The notes below the pieces were generated by a model that saw nothing but the letters and a program-made list of their open reading frames with translations, was not told where the DNA came from and did no database searches. From positions 1 to 64,000 of the forward strand of contig CALWQT010000010.1 in the NCBI GenBank assembly GCA_944383765.1: DNA of 64,000 nucleotides. The letters are read 5' to 3'. Positions 57,345-64,000 of the stretch are shown piece by piece; positions within the stretch are counted from its first letter, which is position 1; each line of letters starts with the position of its first letter. The DNA comes from an uncultured Lachnospiraceae bacterium. GTDB taxonomy: Bacteria; Bacillota; Clostridia; Lachnospirales; Lachnospiraceae. The position numbers were made by a program, and so were the translations under genes.

Positions 57345-57839
57345 ATGGAATTTACCCATTTTGATGAACAGGGCAATGCTCATATGGTGGATGTGGGGGA
57401 GAAAGATGACAGCCGCCGGGAAGCGGTGGCAAAGGGAAGCATCTTCATGAGCCGGGAATGCCTGGATATGGTAAAGGCAGGCTCCATGTCCAAGGGAGAT
57501 GTGCTGGGAGTGGCAAGGATTGCCGGTATTATGGGAGCCAAACAGACCTCTTCCCTTATCCCCCTCTGCCATGGATTGAACCTGACAAATCTGACTGTGG
57601 ATTTTCAGATCATAGAGGAACACTGTGAGATTCAGGCAATCTGCCGCGCTCGGACGACTGGAAAGACCGGAGTGGAGATGGAGGCGCTGACGGGGGTATC
57701 CGTTGCTCTTCTTACCATTTATGATATGTGTAAAGCGGTGGATAAAACGATGGAAATGGGAGGGATCCATCTGGAGTATAAGTCTGGTGGGAAAAGCGGA
57801 GAGTTCGTAAATCCCGGGAAAGGACGGCAGGGAGAATGA
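57345..57839 (+). CDS. moaC: cyclic pyranopterin monophosphate synthase
   Basis: 164 residues. With MoaA it converts GTP to cyclic pyranopterin. [11 protein letters not shown] (about 74-84) and the [21 protein letters not shown] segment (shown in part: [13 protein letters not shown]) hold the catalytic residues. Start at 57345 ([10 protein letters not shown]) after AAAGGAGTG. Its stop overlaps the moaA start by ATGA. Confidence 0.95.
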   Translation: MEFTHFDEQGNAHMVDVGEKDDSRREAVAKGSIFMSRECLDMVKAGSMSKGDVLGVARIAGIMGAKQTSSLIPLCHGLNLTNLTVDFQIIEEHCEIQAICRARTTGKTGVEMEALTGVSVALLTIYDMCKAVDKTMEMGGIHLEYKSGGKSGEFVNPGKGRQGE

Positions 57840-58816
57840 AAGACAGTCTGGGAAGAACCATTGATTATATGAGGATTTCCATTACAGACCGGTGTAACCT
57901 GCGCTGCAGATATTGCATGCCCTATGGGATACAGGCTTCCCGCTGCCAGGATATCCTGCGGTTTGAGGAAATACAGGAAGTGGCAGCCTGTGCGGCCAGT
58001 CTGGGAATCCGAAACCTGAAACTGACAGGGGGAGAGCCGCTGGTGCGAAAGGACTGCTGCCACCTGGTAGAGATGCTGAAGGCCGTGCCGGGAATCGAGA
58101 AGGTTACCATGACAACCAACGGGGTTTTGCTGGAACAGTATCTGGAAGATCTGGTAAAAGCTGGGATTGATGGCATCAACATCAGTCTGGATACTCTGGA
58201 TGAAAGGATTTATGCGGATCTTACCGGCTCGGACAGCTGTGGGCAGGTAGTGGAAGCTTTGAAACATGCGGCCCAGGTGGTTCCTTCCGTAAAAGTGAAT
58301 GCGGTTTCTCTGGATCTGGGCAGGGAAAACTGGATCAGGCTGGTAGAACTGGCAGAAAAGCTTCCGGTAGACATTCGGTTTATTGAGATGATGCCGGTAG
58401 GATACGGGAAGGAATTTGATTCCGTAGACCACCGGGACCTGCTGGAAGAGATGAAAGGCAGATATAAAGGAATGGAGAAAGACAGGACCAGGCATGGACC
58501 AGGACCGGCGGTGTATTATCAGATACCGGGATTTTCCGGCAGTATCGGATTTATCAGTGCGATTCATGGAAAATTCTGCAGCAGCTGCAACCGGATCCGG
58601 CTGACGGCGAAGGGGTATCTGAAAACCTGCCTTTGTTATGAAGATGGAGCGGACTTAAGAAGTATTCTGCGGGCAGAACCGGTTACGGCGGAAGAACGGC
58701 AGGAGCGGCTGCGGGAAGCATTCCGGGAGGCAGTATGGAAAAAACCGGCGGCCCATTGCTTTGAAGAGCCGGAACATATGACAGAAACGGAAAGTATGGT
58801 GTCGATTGGAGGATAA
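57836..58816 (+). CDS. moaA: GTP 3',8-cyclase (radical SAM)
   Basis: 326 residues. N-terminal radical SAM cluster [12 protein letters not shown] (about 20-31) and a second Fe-S cluster in the C-terminus ([10 protein letters not shown], then CLC near 268). It opens molybdenum cofactor synthesis with moaC. GGCAGGGAG precedes the ATG. It overlaps the moaC stop, and its own stop is eight bases before the next start. Confidence 0.95.
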   Translation: MKDSLGRTIDYMRISITDRCNLRCRYCMPYGIQASRCQDILRFEEIQEVAACAASLGIRNLKLTGGEPLVRKDCCHLVEMLKAVPGIEKVTMTTNGVLLEQYLEDLVKAGIDGINISLDTLDERIYADLTGSDSCGQVVEALKHAAQVVPSVKVNAVSLDLGRENWIRLVELAEKLPVDIRFIEMMPVGYGKEFDSVDHRDLLEEMKGRYKGMEKDRTRHGPGPAVYYQIPGFSGSIGFISAIHGKFCSSCNRIRLTAKGYLKTCLCYEDGADLRSILRAEPVTAEERQERLREAFREAVWKKPAAHCFEEPEHMTETESMVSIGG

Positions 58817-58823
58817 GAAAGCT

Positions 58824-59774
58824 GTGAACAGGGAAGAGAAAAAGGGGGTTGTGCAGGCAGTCTGCATCAGCAATGCCCGGGGAACGGAGAAGCATACGGT
58901 GCCGGAAGGCCATTTTGTAGTGGGGTTTGGAATCGAAGGAGATGCCCATGGGGGAAACTGGCACAGGCAGGTAAGCCTTCTTTCCCGGGATAAGGTGGAA
59001 GAATTCAATGCCCGGGGAGCGGGAGTGGAGGACGGAGCCTTTGGGGAGAATCTGGTGGTTTCCGGGCTGGACTTTCGCACCATGCCGGTAGGCACCAGGC
59101 TTCATTCCGGCAATGTGGTATTGGAAATTACACAGATCGGGAAAGAGTGCCACAGCCATTGTGCCATTTACCGGAGAATGGGTGAGTGTATCATGCCCCG
59201 GGAAGGAGTTTTTGCCAGAGTGATCAAAGAAGGTGTGATCCGGCCTGGCGATGAAATGACAGTGGAGGAACCTTTGCCGGACAGACCCTTACAGGCGGCA
59301 GTGATTACCTTAAGTGATAAAGGTGCCCGGGGAGAGAGAACGGATGAGAGTGGTCCTGCAGCAAAAGAGATCCTGGAGAAAGACGGATATGAGGTGGTAG
59401 AACTGCTTCTGATTCCGGACGAGCCGGAACAATTGAAGGCCCAGCTGATCCGTCTGGCAGACAGCCGCCAGGTGGACCTGATCCTTACCAGCGGAGGAAC
59501 GGGATTTTCTCTCAGAGACCAGACTCCGGAAGCCACTATGGAAGTGGCTCACCGGAATGCCCCGGGAATTGCTGAGGCAATCCGATACCGTTCTATGGAG
59601 AAGACAGACCGGGCAATGCTGGGACGGGGCGTTTCTGTGATCCGGGGAAAGACCCTGATCGTGAATCTTCCGGGAAGCCCGAAAGCGGTCAGGGAGAGTC
59701 TGGGATTTGTGCTGGGGAGCCTGAGGCATGGATTGGAGATCCTGAGGGGCAGCGCTTCCGAATGCGGCAGATAA
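58824..59774 (+). CDS. MOSC domain-MogA/MoaB fusion protein
   Basis: 316 residues. Residues about 1-140 form a MOSC domain (GIEGDAHGGNWHRQVSLL, and FGENLVVSG); its conserved Cys is in KECHSHCAIY. From about 152 a MogA/MoaB adenylyltransferase-like domain follows (AVITLSDKGARGERTDESG, LTSGGTGFSLRDQTPEAT, both under 20 residues). It combines molybdopterin adenylylation with a MOSC sulfur-handling domain. The GTG at 58824 is preferred to a TTG at 58806 because GGAGG lies about ten bases before it; the difference is six residues. Confidence 0.85.
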   Translation: MNREEKKGVVQAVCISNARGTEKHTVPEGHFVVGFGIEGDAHGGNWHRQVSLLSRDKVEEFNARGAGVEDGAFGENLVVSGLDFRTMPVGTRLHSGNVVLEITQIGKECHSHCAIYRRMGECIMPREGVFARVIKEGVIRPGDEMTVEEPLPDRPLQAAVITLSDKGARGERTDESGPAAKEILEKDGYEVVELLLIPDEPEQLKAQLIRLADSRQVDLILTSGGTGFSLRDQTPEATMEVAHRNAPGIAEAIRYRSMEKTDRAMLGRGVSVIRGKTLIVNLPGSPKAVRESLGFVLGSLRHGLEILRGSASECGR

Positions 59775-59824
59775 AAGAAAGATAAAAAATCAGAAGCAGA
59801 TGACAGGATAAAGGAGAAAACAAT

Positions 59825-60670
59825 ATGAGAAAAGCTTTGGTACTTTTAGCTGCGGTGGGGATAGTTGGAGGATTGACAGGGTGTGGGGAATCACAGGAAA
59901 AGCCAGCTGCCCATACTCCGCAGACGTCTCTGACAGCAGAAACGGCGGAAGAAACAGAGGGTACATCAGAATCGGTGGAGATTCTTGTGGCGGCAGCAGC
60001 CAGTTTGAAAAATGCTTATGAAGAAGAACTGATTCCCATGTTTGAGGAAAAAAATCCGGGGGTGACTGTATCCGGGACTTATGACAGTTCCGGGAAGCTC
60101 CAGACCCAGATTGAGGAGGGACTGGAGGCTGATGTATTTATGTCGGCTGCAGTAAAACAGATGAATGCCCTTGATGAGGAAGGGCTGATTGCTTCGGATA
60201 CGATTGTGAACCTGCTGGAAAATGAGATCGTACTGATCGTACCTTCAGATGGAGGGGAAGGCTTTGAAACGTTTGAGGATATTGAAAAAGCCCAGTCTAT
60301 TGCATTGGGAGATCCGGCAAGCGTTCCGGCAGGCCAGTATGCCAAGGAAGCATTGACTTCTCTGGGACTTTGGGAGGAGATACAGGACAGAGTAAGCCTG
60401 GGCTCAAACGTAACGGAAGTGCTGAATCAGGTTGCGTTTTCCAGCGCAGAGGCCGGTGTGGTATATGCCACAGACGCAGCGTCTATGGCAGACCAGGTGA
60501 GAGTGGTAGCGAAAGCTCCGGAAGGAAGCCTGAAAGAACCGGTTATCTATCCGGTTGCAGTAGTAAAAAATACTCTCCATGAGGCGGAAGCAAAGGCTTT
60601 TGTAGATTTCCTGGAATCAGAGGAAGCTATGGAGGTATTTCAGGCCTACGGCTTTTCCGCCGGGAATTAA
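59825..60670 (+). CDS. modA: molybdate ABC transporter, substrate-binding lipoprotein
   Basis: 281 residues. Lipoprotein signal with lipobox GLTGC (Cys near 20), then a linker rich in Glu/Thr, then ModA fold with VAAAASLKNAYEEEL (about 55-69) and TYDSSGKLQTQIEEG (about 84-98), the oxyanion-binding loop residues. It captures molybdate outside the membrane. AAAGGAGAAAAC precedes the ATG. First of the modABC genes. Confidence 0.93.
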   Translation: MRKALVLLAAVGIVGGLTGCGESQEKPAAHTPQTSLTAETAEETEGTSESVEILVAAAASLKNAYEEELIPMFEEKNPGVTVSGTYDSSGKLQTQIEEGLEADVFMSAAVKQMNALDEEGLIASDTIVNLLENEIVLIVPSDGGEGFETFEDIEKAQSIALGDPASVPAGQYAKEALTSLGLWEEIQDRVSLGSNVTEVLNQVAFSSAEAGVVYATDAASMADQVRVVAKAPEGSLKEPVIYPVAVVKNTLHEAEAKAFVDFLESEEAMEVFQAYGFSAGN

Positions 60671-60688
60671 AATAACAGGAGGATGGTT

Positions 60689-61366
60689 ATGGACTGGTCT
60701 CCAATACTGATTTCTATGAAAACGGCCAGTTTGTCTATTTTCATTACCTTTTTTCTTGGGATTCTGGCAGCCTGGCTGGTGGTGAGGATGAGAAATCCGG
60801 TCTGGAAACTGATCAGTGACGGAATATTAACATTGCCGCTGGTTCTTCCTCCTACGGTAATGGGCTTTTTTCTGCTTGATCTGTTTGGAGTGAAAGGCTG
60901 GATCGGGAGCTTTTTTGTAGAGTATTTCAGCATCAAAATTGCTTTTTCCTGGCCGGCTACTGTGCTGGCAGCAGTGACCATGTCCTTTCCTTTGATGTAT
61001 CGTTCTGCAAGAGGTGCCTTTGAACAGGTGGACCAGAACCTGATTTCTGCTGCCAGGACGCTGGGAATGGGAGAATGGGAGATTTTTGCCAGAGTGTTGC
61101 TGCCAAATGCGATTCCAGGCGTGGTGAGCGGAGGAGTCCTGGCGTTTGCCAGAGGGCTGGGAGAATTTGGCGCCACCTCCATGATTGCAGGGAACATTGC
61201 GGGAAAAACCCGCACCCTTCCTATGGCCGTATACTCAGAGGTGGCGGCGGGAAATATGGACACAGCATATGATTATGTGGCAGTGATCGTAGTGATCGCA
61301 TTTCTGTCTGTCTGCATCATGAATGGAGCTGCCTGGAAGGCTGGAAAGGAGACGCATGGAGGCTGA
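60689..61366 (+). CDS. modB: molybdate ABC transporter, permease
   Basis: 225 residues and about five to six membrane helices. The coupling motif AARTLGMGEWEIFARVLLP (19 residues, about 118-136) and the GLGEFGATSMIAG segment are typical of ModB. Start at 60689 (MDWSPI) is preferred to the ATG at 60683, which touches the AGGAGG ribosome site. Its end overlaps modC. Confidence 0.93.
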   Translation: MDWSPILISMKTASLSIFITFFLGILAAWLVVRMRNPVWKLISDGILTLPLVLPPTVMGFFLLDLFGVKGWIGSFFVEYFSIKIAFSWPATVLAAVTMSFPLMYRSARGAFEQVDQNLISAARTLGMGEWEIFARVLLPNAIPGVVSGGVLAFARGLGEFGATSMIAGNIAGKTRTLPMAVYSEVAAGNMDTAYDYVAVIVVIAFLSVCIMNGAAWKAGKETHGG

Positions 61367-62456
61367 TGGGAATATTTGTCTGGAAGTAAAGATTGAAAAG
61401 AGATTAAAAAGTTTTACATTAGATGTGGGATTTCAGACAGAAGGAGGCTGCCTGGGAATACTGGGACCGTCCGGCTGTGGAAAAAGCATGGCCCTGAAGT
61501 CGATTGCGGGAATTGTCAGCCCCGACAGGGGAAGGATTGCCGTCAGGTATGGAAGGGGGGAACAGGAACGGATCCTTTATGATTCTTCCTGTAAAAAGAA
61601 TGAATCTCCTCAGAGGCGCCGGGTAGGCTATCTGTTTCAGAACTATGCCCTGTTCCCCAATATGTCTGTGGAAGAAAATATCGGCATAGGAGTGAGAGGC
61701 AGGGAGAAAAAGATAAGGGTAAGAGAAATGCTGGAACGGTTCCGGTTGGGCGGGCTGGAAAAGAGATATCCGGGACAGCTTTCCGGAGGCCAGCAGCAGA
61801 GAGTGGCTCTGGCCAGGATCATGGCTTATGAACCGGAGGTTATCCTGCTGGATGAACCTTTTTCTGCCATGGATACCCATCTGAAGGAAAAACTCAGGCT
61901 GGAACTGGGAGAAATCCTGAAGGATTACCATGGGATATCCATTTTAGTGACCCATGACAGGGACGAGGCTTATCAGTTATGCTCCAATATGCTTCTGATG
62001 GACCAGGGACAGGTCATAGCAGGAGGAAATACAAAAGCATTGTTCCAGAATCCGGTTACCTGCAGGGCAGCCAGGTTTACAGGGTGTAAAAATATTTCCA
62101 GGATCGAACGGACAGGAGAGCGGCGCATTCGGGCTCTGGACTGGGGAAATCTGGAATTGACCACGGCAGAGGCGGTTGGAGATGAGATCACAGCAGTGGG
62201 AATCCGTGCCCATGATTTTGAAGCAGTGTCTGGGGAAGAGGCAGAGAAGTGGGCGGACTGTCCGGAAGGGAATCTGATTCCGGTAAGAAATCCGTCGGTA
62301 TCAGAAATGCCGTTTGAATGGTATGTGACCCTGGATCATGGCCTTTGGTGGAAAACGGAAAAAAGTATCCATGTCCATTCACCGGAGCAGGTGATTCCCC
62401 AATGGCTCAGGGTTCCCCCGTCTGCCCTGATACTTCTTACGGGAGAACCGGAATAG
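61356..62456 (+). CDS. modC: molybdate ABC transporter, ATP-binding protein
   Basis: 366 residues. Walker A GPSGCGKSMAL (about 34-44; the usual Ser/Thr pair reads SM), Q-loop FQNYALFPN, signature LSGGQQQRVALARIM (about 135) and Walker B VILLDEPFSAMD. The C-terminal region (about 235-366) is a TOBE-like regulatory domain. It energises molybdate import. Start at 61356 overlaps modB. Confidence 0.92.
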   Translation: MEADGNICLEVKIEKRLKSFTLDVGFQTEGGCLGILGPSGCGKSMALKSIAGIVSPDRGRIAVRYGRGEQERILYDSSCKKNESPQRRRVGYLFQNYALFPNMSVEENIGIGVRGREKKIRVREMLERFRLGGLEKRYPGQLSGGQQQRVALARIMAYEPEVILLDEPFSAMDTHLKEKLRLELGEILKDYHGISILVTHDRDEAYQLCSNMLLMDQGQVIAGGNTKALFQNPVTCRAARFTGCKNISRIERTGERRIRALDWGNLELTTAEAVGDEITAVGIRAHDFEAVSGEEAEKWADCPEGNLIPVRNPSVSEMPFEWYVTLDHGLWWKTEKSIHVHSPEQVIPQWLRVPPSALILLTGEPE

Positions 62457-62468
62457 CAGGAGGCATAT

Positions 62469-63410
62469 ATGAAAACAGGAGCTTTGATCATAGCGGCAGG
62501 ACAGGAAAAAGAACAGAAAGAATTCCGGCCTATGCTGCCGGTGGGGGACAGCACGGTCATCCGTAGGATTATCATTACCATGCAGCAGGCAGGTATCGAA
62601 CCGATTGTGGTGATCACCGGGAAACAGGGAGATGAACTGGAACGGCATATTGCCAGATTACAGGTTATTTCTCTGAGAAACAGGGATTATGAGACAACTC
62701 AGATGTTTGACAGTATCTGCATGGGGCTCAGATATATAGAAGATTTATGTGACAGAGTCTTTATTCTGCCTGCTAAATTTCCCATGTTTCTTCCGGTAAC
62801 CATCCGGCAGATGATGCGGGCAGATGCTCCTGTGGTCTGCCCGACAGTAGAAGGGAGAAGGGGACATCCGGTGCTTGTATCAAGAAAGATGATCAGCAGA
62901 ATTCTTTCTTATCATGGAGATTCCGGGCTCAGGGGAGCGTTGAGGCAGCCGGAGATGGAGCAGTGGGTCATGGAGATTCCGGTGGAGGATACAGGAATCA
63001 TCCAGGCGGTAGAACGGAAAGAAGACAGTTCCCGTCCGTCTGTAGAAAAAAAGAAAATACAGATTCATCCGAAGATTTCTCTGAATCTGGAGCGGAATGA
63101 AGCCTTTTTCGGATCGTCCGTGGCACAGTTTTTGAAGCTGATCGCCCATACCGGATCCATGCAGACGGCATGCCGGCAGATGCATATGTCTTATACGAAA
63201 GGCTGGAATCTGCTGAAGGAGGCAGAGAGGCAGTTTGGCTTTCCTCTTCTGGTCACGGGTTCAGGCGGTGCAGTAGGAGGATTTTCCCAGCTGACCCCGA
63301 AAGGAGAAGAACTTTTAAAAAAATATGGCTTGATGGAACAGAGATTAAGAGAAGAGGCAGAAAGATTATTTCAGGAATATTTTCCGGAATATGCAGATGG
63401 AGAGATTTAA
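62469..63410 (+). CDS. MobA/MocA-like nucleotidyltransferase fused to a ModE-type DNA-binding domain
   Basis: 313 residues. N-terminal nucleotidyltransferase domain: ALIIAAGQEKEQKEFRPML (19 residues from about 5; the usual GxGxR loop is altered), PVVCPTVEGRRGHPVLV (about 119). After a linker (about 185-205) comes a winged helix-turn-helix: FLKLIAHTGSMQTACRQMHM and SYTKGWNLLKEAERQFGFP, then GGFSQLTPKGEELL. This is the ModE N-terminal DNA-binding pattern, without the ModE molybdate-binding domains. It could couple cofactor nucleotide chemistry to control of the operator at 56230. Confidence 0.85.
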   Translation: MKTGALIIAAGQEKEQKEFRPMLPVGDSTVIRRIIITMQQAGIEPIVVITGKQGDELERHIARLQVISLRNRDYETTQMFDSICMGLRYIEDLCDRVFILPAKFPMFLPVTIRQMMRADAPVVCPTVEGRRGHPVLVSRKMISRILSYHGDSGLRGALRQPEMEQWVMEIPVEDTGIIQAVERKEDSSRPSVEKKKIQIHPKISLNLERNEAFFGSSVAQFLKLIAHTGSMQTACRQMHMSYTKGWNLLKEAERQFGFPLLVTGSGGAVGGFSQLTPKGEELLKKYGLMEQRLREEAERLFQEYFPEYADGEI

Positions 63411-63411
63411 C

Positions 63412-64000
63412 ATGAAAGATTTGTTTCGAATATTAAGGGAGAATCTGGAACAGGGAAACGAAGGGGTTCTGGTCACGATTATTGCCAGTTCCGGTTCTAC
63501 GCCAAGAGGGGCAGGCTCCCGGATGCTTGTGACCCGGGAGGGGATCGTCTGCGGTACCGTAGGGGGAGGAGCTGTGGAACATCAGGCAGAGATGACGGCC
63601 AGGAAAGTTCTGGAAACGAAAAATTCCCATATAAAAGGCTTTAACCTGACGAGAAATCAGGTGGCAGATATCGGAATGGTGTGCGGAGGAGATGTGACGG
63701 TATATTTTCAGTATGTCAGTCCCGAGGACAGGAAAACGGTGGCTCTTGTCAGGAAGATGGAACAGGCCTTCCAGACAGATGAGGACAGCTGGCTGGTTCT
63801 GGATATTACAGATGAAACCTGCTGGAAGATGGGATTTTATCACGGAGAAGACCAGATGGAAGACGGAGAGGAAGGGTTTCTGACATTGCTGAGAAAACAG
63901 CCGGAAAAAGTGTTCGGGGGGAATGTACTGCAGATAGAAGCAGAAGGAAGAAAATTTTATGTGGAACCTTTGGTCAGAGCGGAAACCGTATATATTTTTG
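63412..64000 (+). CDS. xdhC: XdhC/CoxI-family protein (cut by window end)
   Basis: At least 196 residues with no stop before the window end. GSTPRGAGSRMLV and CGTVGGGAVEHQ (about residues 24-54) and MVCGGDVTVYF (about 90) are the XdhC N-terminal domain. These proteins sulfurate and insert molybdenum cofactor into xanthine dehydrogenase-type hydroxylases. Only two bases separate it from the previous stop, so it belongs to the operon. The rest, and the hydroxylase genes expected after it, lie outside. Confidence 0.88.
   Translation, partial: MKDLFRILRENLEQGNEGVLVTIIASSGSTPRGAGSRMLVTREGIVCGTVGGGAVEHQAEMTARKVLETKNSHIKGFNLTRNQVADIGMVCGGDVTVYFQYVSPEDRKTVALVRKMEQAFQTDEDSWLVLDITDETCWKMGFYHGEDQMEDGEEGFLTLLRKQPEKVFGGNVLQIEAEGRKFYVEPLVRAETVYIF

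Noticed and set aside
58806-58823. TTG start for the MOSC-MogA protein
   Set aside because: The GGAGG ribosome site overlaps this start, so the GTG at 58824 is favoured; difference is only six residues and remains open.

Overview
The window looks like a chromosomal segment of an anaerobic, low-to-moderate GC Firmicute of the class Clostridia, most likely a Lachnospiraceae-type gut bacterium. The reasons are strong AGGAGG-type ribosome sites with many TTG/GTG starts, a DnaD plus DnaC/DnaI-like helicase loader, SpoVG, a glgC-glgD pair, an S-box (SAM-I) leader before metK, a sodium-type F-ATPase c subunit, and an incomplete oxidative TCA branch. The species is inferred only. I see no rRNA, tRNA, CRISPR array, insertion sequence or prophage; it reads as core genome with a few family-specific loci.

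Layout. 1-2.2 kb: nucleoside salvage (uridine phosphorylase, phosphopentomutase). 2.4-10.5 kb: one long same-strand run with a DUF3783-like protein, a nitroreductase, a leucine-rich-repeat protein, a VWA/metallopeptidase-like protein with its MoxR ATPase, a zinc-ribbon protein, a metallo-beta-lactamase-fold hydrolase, dihydroorotase and a HAD phosphatase. 10.6-13 kb: a polar amino acid ABC importer. 13-15.2 kb: a PHP phosphatase and a convergent membrane glycosyltransferase. 15.5-20.5 kb: murC, a DnaA-box cluster, the dnaD-dnaC loader pair, and PRPP synthetase. 20.5-25.2 kb (minus): isocitrate dehydrogenase, citrate synthase and aconitase, which together make 2-oxoglutarate. 25.4-29.8 kb (minus): a SbcD/SbcC-like pair and asnS. 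30-32.9 kb: glgC, glgD, spoVG. 33-37 kb: an unassigned membrane transporter with an M20 amidohydrolase, then udk and a LysR regulator on the minus strand. 37.3-38.7 kb: a MATE pump. 38.9-39.3 kb: a candidate noncoding RNA with its own consensus promoter and terminator. 39.4-41.7 kb: asparaginase and a two-part ThrE-type exporter. 41.7-48.9 kb: a complete F1Fo ATP synthase operon (Z-I-B-E-F-H-A-G-D-C). 49-56.1 kb: a nucleotidyltransferase, a large envelope protein, murA, SAM riboswitch-metK, and an FSA-like transaldolase. 56.2-64 kb: a molybdenum cofactor and molybdate uptake operon under a ModE-like operator, running into an xdhC gene cut by the window end.

The features I would look at first are: (1) five DnaA boxes of consensus type in back-to-back arrays directly upstream of the helicase-loader genes; (2) the roughly 360-nt orphan transcript at 38.9-39.3 kb; (3) the ModE-type operator heading an operon that itself encodes a nucleotidyltransferase fused to a ModE-like DNA-binding domain; (4) atpZ, which in this sequence can be read at full length only from an ATT start; and (5) several unassigned palindromic operators placed on promoters (acn-gltA-idh, glgC, the amino acid importer, the DUF3783 operon).

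All family assignments come from reading motifs by eye, without database searches. Promoters and operators are pattern matches and have not been measured.
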